DNA of 39,051 nt, from IMG/VR virus record IMGVR_UViG_3300036717_000119, positions 1 through 39,051 of that record; one strand, given 5' to 3'. How positions within the stretch are numbered: the first letter of the stretch is position 1; each line of letters opens with the position of its first letter. Positions 12,973-22,670 of this stretch are shown here, piece by piece. The position numbers and the translations under genes are program-made. The notes below the pieces were generated by a model, which searched no databases, was not told the origin of the DNA, and saw nothing but the letters and a program-made list of their open reading frames with translations. This DNA is from a virus.

Positions 12973-15885
12973 TCAGGTGATAAGCGCCATCAATGCGGCC
13001 GTATCCGTGACGAACGCCGCGCACATCGGCTTTGAAACCGTCTGGCCGGTTGGGACCGGGCCAGCGATGGCGAGCGCCTGAATGTCCACGCGCTCGGTGC
13101 ACTGATACACAAGAGCATCGCTAGTGAATATCGGCCAGAGCACTTGGTTGATGGTGCCAGTGTTGAACGTCGCGAAGGAAACGAAGCTACCGCTGCGCAT
13201 GCATCCGACCGTAACCGCCACAGTCCCCGCCGTGCTCGCGATCCGGTTGACGGCCACCTTATAAATAAACCAACCGTAGGCCATCCCCTTCGAAGGAGCC
13301 GTGTCTGAGTTGTCGATTTTCTGCCACCCATTGTCGTGGGAGGAGCCGTTGTAATAGTTCGGCTGCCATTGGTCGTAGGCCCCCCAGATGGTGTTCCCGC
13401 TCACATTCGTGGGAGGCAATAGCCGGGTGATTGTCTCTGAATACCAATAGAACGGGTAGCGCGGTATATTCGGCTGGCGATGTTTGGCCGGCTTGATGGT
13501 CTGCCACCGGGCCGTGAGCTTCCATGTCAGGGTGTTGTCGGTAGTGCTGCCTCCGAGCGTGCCTGACCACGATGGCGCGCTCCCGCCGCTGGTGCCGGTT
13601 GCCTGCGCGGTCTGAATGTTGCCGTTGCTGTCGATGACGATTGCGCCGGACTGGTAAACTGTTGAGGCAACCCAAGTCGTTGCCGGGGCTGGGAAAAGCT
13701 TCGAGCAGTGCCACACCACGCCCCCGTCTGTTGTGCTGCCGCCAAGAGTGCTTGACCACCCAGGAGCCGACCCGCCGGACACTCCAGCCGTGAACACGGT
13801 CTGCAAATAGCCGTTGCTGTCGATGATCGTGAACCCGCCCGAAAAATAGGTGCTGGCCGCCCACGATGGCGGCTCCATCTGCTGTTCGACCGGGTTGCCT
13901 TGGTTGTAAGAGTTGGACACATGCGCGACAGCTGATCCGCCGCTTCCCGTGTTTGGCGCTTGGTCCCCAATGAGCATTGGGTTGACCAACACGGTTCCAG
14001 ATGGCGCGTATTGGTGCCGAGGAAGATTCCACGGCATCGATGTCTCAACCGCCAGGTTCTGTGACGAGATCGCCGGACTCATCGCGGTCCAGAATCCGGC
14101 CACCGTCTCGCTGATGCCCCAACCATTGCCAAATATCTTCTCGGGATTGTAGGTGATCGGCGTGGAGAACGTGCTACCGCCAGGCACGTCAGGCACGTTC
14201 CAGTAATCGTTGGGCAGATTCTGCACGTAGAGCAGCCCCGGCCCGTGCGACAAACCATCGCCCGGCAGTTGGATTTTTTTGACCGGCAGCGAATTGTGTA
14301 TCCCTGCGGTGGCGACCGCCGTGCTGTAATTAATGCTCGCAGTCACCGGCCCGAAAAGCTTCCCATTGCCGCCTGATCCATCACCCAATGGTGACGAGCT
14401 GTTGGGGAAAAGGCGTGTATATGTGGTCTGTGTACCGGTTATAGGAACTGATGTGTCATCCGGTAATTGTGGTATGTCCACCTCAAGTTCATACCGACCC
14501 GGTGCTAGAGTCGCGCTCACCGCTATTGAAATTTCGACAATCCCAATACTACAAAATCCTGTATCAGCCACATATGTAGAATAAGAAACTGAACCAGGAA
14601 ATGCATTATAACCACCACTAGGAGATAGATTTACAGACCAAAGCGTATTAGGGTCAACTGTATCGGGTGTAATGGTTGTGGTTGGTCCAGGGTATGTTAT
14701 CACAGCAGTCCCTCCACGCACATACTCCGCCAATATATGGAAGGTCCCACTAACAAAGAGAGAATCAACACCACCAACCACAAAGGCTTGTCGTTGCTTT
14801 GTTGTTACTGGATAATAGTATGGTGATAGTGGAAACGTTGACAAAAGCATACTGCAAACCGCATTCGTCCGCACCCCGCACGAAAACGGTCCCGCCCCAT
14901 AAAACTCACTCGCCACTGTGATCGTCGCCCCCGATCCCGTGTCGGCAAAATAGAACCAAGTCGACGCGTAATTGTCCGTCGGACCCGCCACCGGCCACGG
15001 CCCCGACACACACAGGGCAGCAGGTGAAATGTCCTGCATGAATGTGGTTGTCTCATCCACGCTCAACAAGTTCCACAGTGCCGCCCGGTTGCGGTTCAAT
15101 TCGGCAAGCCACGTCGGGCGCGCCGGCAGGATGAATAGCCCACCGAACGTAGCCCCAGTACCAAATCCGCCCGTGCATGGCATTGCCTGCGGATTCGTCG
15201 GCAACGTGATAGTCCAGACGTTAAAAGACGTGTTCGGCAGTGAGAATGTCAAAATCTTCCCGCTGCCATCCACCGTGGACACCGTCACCGGGAGAGCGCC
15301 GCCGCCGGACACCTGCGCGCCGGGAACGGTCAGGCTGTCGCCGGCATGGTAGCCGGTCCCGCCGTAGCAAAGGTAGAAGCCGGTGAATATTCCGTTACCC
15401 GGCGTATAGTCAGGATAGGAAAATGCCGCGTTCGGGCCGTACTGCGCGATGGTGAACGTGATTGTTGCCCCGGTGCCGCTGCTGGAAATATTCGTCAGCG
15501 CGCCCGGGGACGGGTCGTTGAACAGCGGCCAGAGCGGTGAGGAGGTCGAGTTGCCGCCAGGCGCGTAGCCGGGATTGGTCAGGGTCAGAAGTCCAATTAT
15601 CTCCCCATTCGGATCAACCAGAGTAACCTCGAATTCAGTCACCCCGATACCTACCGTGTCACCGACCGCGTAGCCGGTCCCCCCGGCGGTCAATGTGAAC
15701 GCGCCAAGCACCCGCAAACCATAAGCCGGCGTGGTTGGGTCCACATCCGATGGCACAAAATTCATCGGGTTGCACACCCAAAAAAATTCCGTGAGATCAA
15801 AATTCACCGAGCTAATCGCATTCGCCTGTGTGGCCAACGCCTGCAGGTCCGTCAGCTGAAATCGATTGCCGGGAGCTATAGCCAT
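12973..15885 (-). CDS. Large tail fibre / receptor-binding protein (970 aa)
   Basis: This is probably a virion protein contacting the host surface. It is the last and largest gene of the late unit. The N-terminal third contains repeated AGGTGYAVGDT and GGTGYHAGDSL turns typical of phage fibre beta domains. Residues about 670-760 hold two tandem modules of the type W-AST-Y-SG-x-IDSNG-x-QT-G-SGGSAP-W, ending WHCSK or WKLTA, as seen in many tail proteins. The middle is Gly/Pro/Thr-rich beta sequence without a recognised enzyme domain. No signal peptide. It overlaps the preceding gene by 10 nt. Confidence 0.75.
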   Translation of the reverse strand: MAIAPGNRFQLTDLQALATQANAISSVNFDLTEFFWVCNPMNFVPSDVDPTTPAYGLRVLGAFTLTAGGTGYAVGDTVGIGVTEFEVTLVDPNGEIIGLLTLTNPGYAPGGNSTSSPLWPLFNDPSPGALTNISSSGTGATITFTIAQYGPNAAFSYPDYTPGNGIFTGFYLCYGGTGYHAGDSLTVPGAQVSGGGALPVTVSTVDGSGKILTFSLPNTSFNVWTITLPTNPQAMPCTGGFGTGATFGGLFILPARPTWLAELNRNRAALWNLLSVDETTTFMQDISPAALCVSGPWPVAGPTDNYASTWFYFADTGSGATITVASEFYGAGPFSCGVRTNAVCSMLLSTFPLSPYYYPVTTKQRQAFVVGGVDSLFVSGTFHILAEYVRGGTAVITYPGPTTTITPDTVDPNTLWSVNLSPSGGYNAFPGSVSYSTYVADTGFCSIGIVEISIAVSATLAPGRYELEVDIPQLPDDTSVPITGTQTTYTRLFPNSSSPLGDGSGGNGKLFGPVTASINYSTAVATAGIHNSLPVKKIQLPGDGLSHGPGLLYVQNLPNDYWNVPDVPGGSTFSTPITYNPEKIFGNGWGISETVAGFWTAMSPAISSQNLAVETSMPWNLPRHQYAPSGTVLVNPMLIGDQAPNTGSGGSAVAHVSNSYNQGNPVEQQMEPPSWAASTYFSGGFTIIDSNGYLQTVFTAGVSGGSAPGWSSTLGGSTTDGGVVWHCSKLFPAPATTWVASTVYQSGAIVIDSNGNIQTAQATGTSGGSAPSWSGTLGGSTTDNTLTWKLTARWQTIKPAKHRQPNIPRYPFYWYSETITRLLPPTNVSGNTIWGAYDQWQPNYYNGSSHDNGWQKIDNSDTAPSKGMAYGWFIYKVAVNRIASTAGTVAVTVGCMRSGSFVSFATFNTGTINQVLWPIFTSDALVYQCTERVDIQALAIAGPVPTGQTVSKPMCAAFVTDTAALMALIT

Positions 15886-16190
15886 GTGGCGTAAGACGAC
15901 AATTGCACCCAGCCAATCCCGCTATCCGGCGAATTGGTGTTTGAGGCAAGGGTTGAAAGGTAGAGCCCAGCCGAAGTTCCGGCGCCCAGCAGGACGGCAT
16001 CGTTGACTGCGTATGTCGATAATGGGTTAAAAACACCTCGATAGTTCCAGCCTGACCCTCCTCCTCCACTGACTTGGCCCCACACACTCGTCGTCTTTGT
16101 GCCTGCCGTCGTGCAGCGATACAGCACCGGAGCGGACGGCGTTGTGAGGTCAACGTAATAACTGCCGACATAATAGTAGCCGGCGCTCAT
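15876..16190 (-). CDS. Small tail-associated protein (104 aa)
   Basis: The sequence has a Tyr-rich start (MSAGYYYVGSYYVDLTTP) and a C-terminal module NYRGVFNPLSTYAVNDAVLLG...GLYLS...W, the 'W.G.W....Y..GD.V...G..Y....' pattern of small carbohydrate-binding-like domains on phage tails. It is coupled to its neighbours by 4-nt (upstream) and 10-nt (downstream) overlaps, so it is probably made with the hub and fibre proteins. Confidence 0.65.
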   Translation of the reverse strand: MSAGYYYVGSYYVDLTTPSAPVLYRCTTAGTKTTSVWGQVSGGGGSGWNYRGVFNPLSTYAVNDAVLLGAGTSAGLYLSTLASNTNSPDSGIGWVQLSSYATWL

Positions 16191-18358
16191 ACGAGGGTTG
16201 ACGGGCCTGGGGCACCCGTGCCGGAAAATTCGGCCATCACGGTCGCCGAGGTCAACTGGGTTCCTGCCGACGAATCAATCTGCGCCACGGTCGATTGCCC
16301 CGCGGCGGGATTGTGCGTGATTGCGTTCGTTACGCCCGTGTTCGTCGTGTCGGGCGCGGAGAAAACCTGCAAGGCCTGGTCTGGGATTCCGTAAATGCTG
16401 TTTTCCCGCACGGTGTCCGATGGCATCACGACTGTGTTTGTCGGTGCCGGCGTGCCGGTCAACCGCTCGCTGGTGTCGATCTTGGTAAGGTCACGATTGG
16501 CAAACACGTTGAACAGTTGCACCAACTGACCCGGCTCCAAATGCTCAACCGGTCCGCATTTCACCGTGAAATTATCGTATGTGTTTCCGCTCCCGTCCAA
16601 GTGCATCTTGTATTCGCTAACTTGCAGCGTCGCGTTCATGGACGCCCAAGCGGCAGCCGCAAGTGGACCTTTCAGGTTTATTGCGTGCTTACCCGGTTTG
16701 ACCCAACTGCTGAAAGGCTTTTCAACTATGGTATGAGAAAATGAATATTGCAGCGTGGCGAGGCTGTTGTAAACGCTCTGGGCAAGGTTCGCTGGAATGG
16801 CTTCCCCGGTGGTCAGATATTGCGTGAACGATTCGGTGATGCTGGCCGAGTTGCAAAGCTTCACTCGCACGGAATGAATGTGATCGTTTGTCTGCGAATT
16901 GTTGAATGATCCGCTACCGATTGCCTTCTTTTTCGTGTACGAAAAGTGAGCCGAAACCGTCACCTCAAGAACCGACAATGATCCGCCGCCGCTGGCGGTC
17001 ATCCACGCCATTGGCGCGCTTTGTGGGAGCAGCTCGTAAGCGTACGTCGTCAAATTGGGTTGGTGCGTCGGATTCCCGTTGCCGTCAACCGTGGTCGCAT
17101 CCAGCACGGTGATGTCCACCGCCCCGCCGCCATTGACTGTCGTTGAAAGCAGGGCAAGCGCACCGGTTCCGCTTGCCGGGATGTCCTGGGCCAAGGAAGG
17201 CACCTTTTGCCGCCACCAAGCCAGTGATGCCGGGTTAAACGCGGTCGTGGTGATCGCGCTCGTCGTCACGGACATTTTTGGGCCGGCAAGGTCAATTGAG
17301 AAATCCAATGCCCGCAGCCCGCTGGCCGCCCCGACCGCGATTGTCGCCGTGCCCGTGCCCGTGATCCCGGTCATGGCCGTCCCCTTCACGGGCGACCCGC
17401 CGACCGTGTACGGCGCTGACGCTCCGCCAACGCTTTGCCCTTGGATGACTGGCCCCTGACAAAGCAGGTTGGCGTTTGGGTAGATGTCAACCGGAGTCGA
17501 TAGCAAATAGCTTCCGCTGATGATCCGATAAAACAGGGCAACTCGTAGCGGTTGAAGTTCTGGCCGAGGCTGTAGGTCTGTCGCTGTGTGTCTCCGACCG
17601 CTGCCGTCGGTGTAGGAGTAGGGCAGAGTGACTCCGGTCAGGTTTGAGCGCTGCCGGACATTGAACGTCGGCGGCGTGGTGGTGTAGTCGATCTCGGTAA
17701 AACAATCCGGATGCAACCGAAGGCAATGACGGATTGCATCGCCGCACTTCGCGTTAGTCAGTGGATACCATGCCTGATAGAGCGCTGGATTTATCGTCCC
17801 AACTTGCAGGTTTGCGCCGAGGTAGATTGCCCAGTTCAGAATGTCGGTGATCTGCTGGCCAGTATTAATTATCCCATTCACCGGCGCCGGCGAGTACGGC
17901 TCCCCCGGATTCGGCTGAAACAGCACCAAGCTCGAAAATGGAACATAATTACTCGCCCCACCCGACGTCAGCAATTGTACCCACATTTGCTGATAAGGGC
18001 AATGATCCAGGAAATACCATTCGTCATCAAATTGATATTGGCTCGATGATCGGTTGGGGTCCGCTGTGCCTGTGCGGTCGGTCCTGAGCCCCTGAAACTG
18101 CTTCACCCCGCCGGAGTAAGGTATGGCACCGGTGCGACCGCTCCAAATAGTGATTCGCGACTCAAACGGAATTGCCGGCGCGACATTGGGAGGCACCCCA
18201 GGCAGCCGCAGCGTGACCGTGCTGGCCTTGTGCGACTGGAAGCGTGCCTGCCACGCGTCCGAAACGATCTTGCCGCCCTCAAGGGCTGCCAAGGCCGGGA
18301 ACGACACCTCTTGCAACGTGTTCGACACGTCGTAATACTGGATTGTCCAAACACTCAT
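16187..18358 (-). CDS. Tail hub / baseplate-like protein (723 aa)
   Basis: It follows the tape measure gene, the usual position of tail hub proteins. The N-terminal 110 residues (WQARFQSHKASTVTLRLPG, ESRITIWSGRTGAIPYSGGVKQFQG) resemble the first beta domain of phage hub or late-control D-type proteins, which form the ring below the tail tube. The middle includes a conserved-looking 'L...YSYTDGSGRRHTATDL' stretch and Gly-rich parts; the end is low-complexity Thr/Ala. Family assignment is by position and general look, not by a decisive motif. It overlaps the tape measure stop by 4 nt. Confidence 0.6.
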   Translation of the reverse strand: MSVWTIQYYDVSNTLQEVSFPALAALEGGKIVSDAWQARFQSHKASTVTLRLPGVPPNVAPAIPFESRITIWSGRTGAIPYSGGVKQFQGLRTDRTGTADPNRSSSQYQFDDEWYFLDHCPYQQMWVQLLTSGGASNYVPFSSLVLFQPNPGEPYSPAPVNGIINTGQQITDILNWAIYLGANLQVGTINPALYQAWYPLTNAKCGDAIRHCLRLHPDCFTEIDYTTTPPTFNVRQRSNLTGVTLPYSYTDGSGRRHTATDLQPRPELQPLRVALFYRIISGSYLLSTPVDIYPNANLLCQGPVIQGQSVGGASAPYTVGGSPVKGTAMTGITGTGTATIAVGAASGLRALDFSIDLAGPKMSVTTSAITTTAFNPASLAWWRQKVPSLAQDIPASGTGALALLSTTVNGGGAVDITVLDATTVDGNGNPTHQPNLTTYAYELLPQSAPMAWMTASGGGSLSVLEVTVSAHFSYTKKKAIGSGSFNNSQTNDHIHSVRVKLCNSASITESFTQYLTTGEAIPANLAQSVYNSLATLQYSFSHTIVEKPFSSWVKPGKHAINLKGPLAAAAWASMNATLQVSEYKMHLDGSGNTYDNFTVKCGPVEHLEPGQLVQLFNVFANRDLTKIDTSERLTGTPAPTNTVVMPSDTVRENSIYGIPDQALQVFSAPDTTNTGVTNAITHNPAAGQSTVAQIDSSAGTQLTSATVMAEFSGTGAPGPSTLV

Positions 18359-19737
18359 TGCGTACTATAGCCTGCATTTTTCTGCTGCTGCTGCAAGATG
18401 TCAATTTGCTGTTCGTGCTTCGTGGCCTGCTGGGCGAGAGTTTTCAGAACCTGCAAATGTTGATAATGGCCGTCGATAATCGCCTGGGCCAGCGCGATAA
18501 CCTGCTCTTGCGACCGGCCAGTGGCCAACGCCAGCTCCGAAAACGTCTCGACTGTCCGCTGCCCATTCGCCCCCATGGCCGAAATATGCTCGTTCAACTG
18601 CTGGTCAAGCCTCTCGTCGGAGGACTTCTGGCCCTGCAATTTGATGGCCCCCGCGCGCTCGGTCGTTTCGCTGGTGATCGCTTCCCGGTTGGCCTTGCCT
18701 GTGGCCGACGCCTGCGCCTGCGCTGCCTGCGCCGCCTGCAATTCCGATCCGATAGCTGGCACAGTTTCTTCAAGCTTTTGCCGCCGCTCGGCATGTTCGT
18801 TTTGCTTTGCTGTGGCGGCCGCTAGGTCGGACTGAGCCGCGGCCAACTGCCGCTCGGCCAATACCCGCGCAGGATCATCACTCGCCATGCGCCCCACCAC
18901 CGCCGTAATCTCCTCCACCGCCTTGCTTTGCTTGTCCACATTCTCCTGATCTTTTGCAATAAGTTCAGGGTTATTCAGCTCCTTTTGCTCGGACAAGGCC
19001 CTATTCTGCGCATCCTTCGCGCGCGCAACGCGGTTTTCCTCCGCGTGTTCAGTCGCGTCAAAATCCTTCTGGCGCTCAGTTCGCGCCGCGATGTCTTTGC
19101 CCAGCTCGTTGATCGAGTTCAGAGCCGAACCGCTCTTGATATTTTCGACCTGCCTCGCCCCGGCCTCCTCCGCGCCGGCAATCTGCGCCTCGCTCGCCCC
19201 GTGACCCTTCAGAAAAAGAACATATTCCTTGTTCAGCTGCTCTATGCGTTTGGCGTGCGCCTCGGTTTCGGCCGCCGACACCTCCTTGATGCTCTTCAAC
19301 CGATCGCCAGCCGGATCTTTGCTAATGCTCGCCTGCTTGATTTCGGCGTCGTATTTTTCCACGGCCAGCTTGGCTTCCTCCCAGACTTTTTTGAAATTCT
19401 CGACCGCTTCAGCATGCGCGGTCATCTCCTCTTGCCCGAGTTTCTCCACTTCCTTGTCGGTCTCCTCGACTTTCTTGTGGAAAAATTCAAACGCGCCCGC
19501 CAGCGCCAAGGAAACCCCAATCGGACCATAAGCCAGTTCCATCAGCGAATGACCAAGCCCGGGCACCACGACATTGCCCATCTCGTGAAAAATCCGGCGC
19601 AGTTCCCGCGTGGAAAGTGCCGCCTTTTCCGTCCGGCTCGTCACCTCCTTGAGACCTTCTGACACCTTCTCCGCCCCCTGTTGCCCGGTGGCTTCCGTCT
19701 CAATCTTGATCCGCAATGTCTTGTCGGTATCGCTCAT
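18355..19737 (-). CDS. Tape measure protein (460 aa)
   Basis: It would set tail length and be ejected with the DNA. From residue about 80 onward it is almost all charged coiled coil, with an N-terminal segment (LRRIFHEMGNVVVPGLGHSLMELAYGPIGVSLALAGAFEFF) providing the single hydrophobic stretch typical of tape measures. It lies between the tail tube region and the hub gene. At about 1.5 angstrom per residue, 460 residues predict a tail of at most about 70 nm, short for a long-tailed phage. The Ala/Gln/Lys/Glu bias gives long antisense ORFs. Confidence 0.75.
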   Translation of the reverse strand: MSDTDKTLRIKIETEATGQQGAEKVSEGLKEVTSRTEKAALSTRELRRIFHEMGNVVVPGLGHSLMELAYGPIGVSLALAGAFEFFHKKVEETDKEVEKLGQEEMTAHAEAVENFKKVWEEAKLAVEKYDAEIKQASISKDPAGDRLKSIKEVSAAETEAHAKRIEQLNKEYVLFLKGHGASEAQIAGAEEAGARQVENIKSGSALNSINELGKDIAARTERQKDFDATEHAEENRVARAKDAQNRALSEQKELNNPELIAKDQENVDKQSKAVEEITAVVGRMASDDPARVLAERQLAAAQSDLAAATAKQNEHAERRQKLEETVPAIGSELQAAQAAQAQASATGKANREAITSETTERAGAIKLQGQKSSDERLDQQLNEHISAMGANGQRTVETFSELALATGRSQEQVIALAQAIIDGHYQHLQVLKTLAQQATKHEQQIDILQQQQKNAGYSTQ

Positions 19738-19740
19738 GCG

Positions 19741-20190
19741 TTATTTTTTCGCCAGCGGGTTAAGCTGATCTGGGAAAGGCAACCTCATCGCAGCCTCGGG
19801 CGGCTTTGGAGGCAGCGGCGGAAGCTTAAGCCCCAAATTGGCCGCGTCGTCGCGCCATACTTGAAATTGCTTTTCCGTAACAGCCGCGTCGAGCTTGTGA
19901 CTGATCGTCATGAACCACACCGTCACATAAACCGTCAGTGAGACCGCGAACATTAGTCCGCCCCAAACAATAGTCAATGGCACGCGGCTTTCCGCAGTGA
20001 TCAAGACTGGCTGTTCTTTGTCGTTTTGTTGGTTTTGATTATGATGTCGGTTTGGCATACGTCGCCTTTCTTGTTTGGAATTCTGTTCATAGTGGAACGC
20101 ATTATGCACCGGCATCGGCTGGCCGGGCTGCGGAAGTCCGATAAGATCGCCTCCCGCTGATGGTTGCTCGCTGTCTTCATCAAGGTTCAT
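19741..20190 (-). CDS. Single-pass membrane protein beside the tape measure (149 aa)
   Basis: A polar, Gln/Asn-rich N-terminal 65 residues, one clear membrane helix (VPLTIVWGGLMFAVSLTVYVTVWFM, about residues 70-94), then KLDAAVTEKQFQVWRDDAANLGLKLPPLPPKPP. Short proteins with an N-terminal helix and a 'W....W...L...N..L..P' tail occur next to late genes in other phages, function unknown. It ends 3 nt before the tape measure start. It could be a tail chaperone partner, an injection-related inner-membrane protein or a lysis accessory; the sequence does not decide. Confidence 0.6.
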   Translation of the reverse strand: MNLDEDSEQPSAGGDLIGLPQPGQPMPVHNAFHYEQNSKQERRRMPNRHHNQNQQNDKEQPVLITAESRVPLTIVWGGLMFAVSLTVYVTVWFMTISHKLDAAVTEKQFQVWRDDAANLGLKLPPLPPKPPEAAMRLPFPDQLNPLAKK

Positions 20191-20229
20191 TTGATGATAT
20201 TGGTCAAAACAGGATTGCGGTGGTTAGGT

Positions 20230-22668
20230 TCATGGGTGGAATGTCACCTGATTGGTTTTGGTCGAATCAATAGCTGCCACATAATTAACCCCCGAGACCG
20301 TGTTCGTTACCTGAAAACCCCATCCTGGCGGAACGTCAAACACCAGCGTGTCCTTGTTGGTAGCAATAATAGATGTTGCCCCTCCCGCAATGCTAACTTC
20401 ACCAATCGAAACGAATGCCCCACCAGCCGGCAGTTGCAGTTGCGCGTCCACCTCGGCGTTTCCAAGCGTGGTGGCGGGTGATGAAACTACCACCGGAATT
20501 TTCCAAGTCATGGTTTTAGTTCCCGTGTTTGTTTGAGTAAGTCCCGAAACAAAGTTTGTGAAGTAACTAACCGACTGGTTAGTCAGTCCAATCCCGTTTC
20601 CCGTGAACGTACCGCTTGCGGTCAACACCGTTGGAAATAACCCTGTTGGGATATAAGGAGTTTCTTGATGCAAAGGATCGCCCATGCCTGCGGCCAACAC
20701 GCCAAAATAGTCGCCATGCAAGCCGTCGTTGCCCATGTTGGTTAGCGCAAATGTAGCCGATCCATTGAAGTTTGAGCTGGCCCAGACGTTCCATTTGCCT
20801 GAATTTTGCGCGTTGATTGGATCACTCTCAGTGATGAAGTCCACGTCGCAATAATGGCTGACGTTGGGCATCATGTGATTGCGCAAAAGCGCGTTAAAGT
20901 TAGTGCGGTAGGTGTCGTTGCCATTGACCGTCTGGTTTGCCACAGTGAAGAAACCATCCGAACTGGTCGTGTATGGACTAAGGGTTTCGGCACACACTGG
21001 GACAGAAAATAGTCGGTAAAAGTTGGTAGCCACGTTGAGTAGCAACGACGGGGTGCCGGCGGTGAACTCATTAATTCCCAAGTCGGTCCAAATCACAGTC
21101 GCAAAATTGGTAAAAAACATCCGGTTCGTCGTGCCAGTGTAATTCACAAAACGATCGTATGGCTGAGACACGTTGCAAAAACCATAGTACGGCACAAACA
21201 ACCGTGCTATTCCGTTGACGAATGTAGGCATTGCGCCGCCGCTGGTTCCAATATAATTCACATCACCTACTCCCCAGTCGCGACTATCGCCCAGTATCAG
21301 GACTGATGCCTTGGTTGTGTTTCCAAGAATGGCTATCGGACCATACGAAAAGTTGCCCGTCCCCACACCGCCAGGAATTGTCGTATTCGTTGTTTGGTCT
21401 GATCCGGTTGCACCGAAAGAAGAGTATTCTAATGGACCAGTCCCGCTCGCAGATAGAATCACGCCCGCGCCGTTGGTGTAAAACGAACTAATATAAGCAA
21501 TGGCTCCCTGCGGTATCAATGGGCACGTCGTAACCAAACTTGCCGCCATCTGGCCATTGGGAATATTTGTGTACTGACCGCCGGCAAAAACTGCTTGGGA
21601 AACCCAATTGGAATAATGTATCGCACAAGATACAGTTGCAATCCCACCGGGGGCGGTTTCATTGTTTCCGTAAAAATTGGCATAATAAACTTGAAAATTT
21701 GTCATCGGACTTTCAGCAATAAACGGCTGCCAATCGTTTTCGACTTTATTCCCAGCAAATAAATTTTGTGGCACGTTGTCGTTTCCGGCAGCCACAAATC
21801 CCCAATAGGGGCGCACCGGTTGAATGCCCATCTGCGTTGGCGTGTTGTTCGTCGTCACCACGCTCCCCGGCAGGTTCGTCGGATTGACCGTCCCCACGAT
21901 GGCCGCGCCGGGCACATTCGTGATATTGGCCCCATTCAGTACCGGCGTCGACCCGTTCGTCACCACATTCACCGACTCGCTTAGATTTAATCCGCCGGCC
22001 CATGTCCCGACCACATTTCCGCCCGCGTCCCGCAGCGTCCGCGTGGTGGTGTTGATCGCCTGAAAGCCACCGATGAAATCGAAGCCTGTTAAGCCGTAAA
22101 CAGTCTCGCTGGCTGTCTGTGCCGTGCCATTCGTGGCCGTAAAATTGCCGCTCACCAGTAGCGTGTTGTTCACCGTCAGATTGTTGCTTAGGGTCACGGC
22201 GCTGGCGTTGTTGTTGGTAATGTAATAGCCCGGCAGTTGGGTGTTCAATGTTATGCTGCCGTCGCTGTTTGTAACAAAAACGAAATTCGTCCCCGCTATC
22301 AAGTTTGCCATGCCATTGGTGCCGAAATAAAACAGCGGTCCGGAAACAAGCAACGTCGTGACGTCGAGCACGTTCGTACTCGCCGGCACCGTGAACCGCA
22401 CCGGCTTTACCACGCCGGGCACCGTGAGTAGGTAGGTGTTCGGGTAGAGACCGACCACCGGGTTCGTCGTGCTGGCCGGAACAAGTGTATAGGTGCCAGC
22501 CCAAAGGTTTTGGCCGTCCGAAATCAGCGTGTTGGCCGCCGTCAAAGTCAGTTGCCGGTTATAAGCCGCCCCGCCAAAGAGCGTGTTGAGCGGGAATGAA
22601 ACCGAAGTTACCTGCGCGCAGGCCGACAACGTCAAACAGAGCAAAGCGAATGTGAATAATTTTTTCAT
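20230..22668 (-). CDS. Secreted or lipid-anchored tail-fibre-like protein with SGNH hydrolase domain (812 aa)
   Basis: The N-terminus MKKLFTFALLCLTLSACAQ is a signal peptide; LSAC (14-17) is a perfect lipobox, and ACA-Gln could also be a signal peptidase I site. Residues 20-280 are Thr/Asn/Val beta repeats with LNGANITNVPGAAIVGT, a common fibre motif. Residues about 450-665 form an SGNH/GDSL hydrolase: LILGDSRDWG with Ser462, DLGINEF with Asn533, and NDGLH with Asp648 and His651, plausible for an esterase removing acyl groups from surface glycans. A beta-rich tail follows. A virion fibre should not need export, so either it acts in the host envelope or the leader has another use. Confidence 0.75.
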   Translation of the reverse strand: MKKLFTFALLCLTLSACAQVTSVSFPLNTLFGGAAYNRQLTLTAANTLISDGQNLWAGTYTLVPASTTNPVVGLYPNTYLLTVPGVVKPVRFTVPASTNVLDVTTLLVSGPLFYFGTNGMANLIAGTNFVFVTNSDGSITLNTQLPGYYITNNNASAVTLSNNLTVNNTLLVSGNFTATNGTAQTASETVYGLTGFDFIGGFQAINTTTRTLRDAGGNVVGTWAGGLNLSESVNVVTNGSTPVLNGANITNVPGAAIVGTVNPTNLPGSVVTTNNTPTQMGIQPVRPYWGFVAAGNDNVPQNLFAGNKVENDWQPFIAESPMTNFQVYYANFYGNNETAPGGIATVSCAIHYSNWVSQAVFAGGQYTNIPNGQMAASLVTTCPLIPQGAIAYISSFYTNGAGVILSASGTGPLEYSSFGATGSDQTTNTTIPGGVGTGNFSYGPIAILGNTTKASVLILGDSRDWGVGDVNYIGTSGGAMPTFVNGIARLFVPYYGFCNVSQPYDRFVNYTGTTNRMFFTNFATVIWTDLGINEFTAGTPSLLLNVATNFYRLFSVPVCAETLSPYTTSSDGFFTVANQTVNGNDTYRTNFNALLRNHMMPNVSHYCDVDFITESDPINAQNSGKWNVWASSNFNGSATFALTNMGNDGLHGDYFGVLAAGMGDPLHQETPYIPTGLFPTVLTASGTFTGNGIGLTNQSVSYFTNFVSGLTQTNTGTKTMTWKIPVVVSSPATTLGNAEVDAQLQLPAGGAFVSIGEVSIAGGATSIIATNKDTLVFDVPPGWGFQVTNTVSGVNYVAAIDSTKTNQVTFHP

Positions 22669-22670
22669 GG

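Noticed and set aside
21746-22504. 252-codon ORF in another frame of the SGNH fibre gene
   Set aside because: No start signal, and the sequence is His/Arg/Gly-rich as expected for a shifted frame; unlike the methylase overprint it lacks a ribosome-binding site and known motifs.
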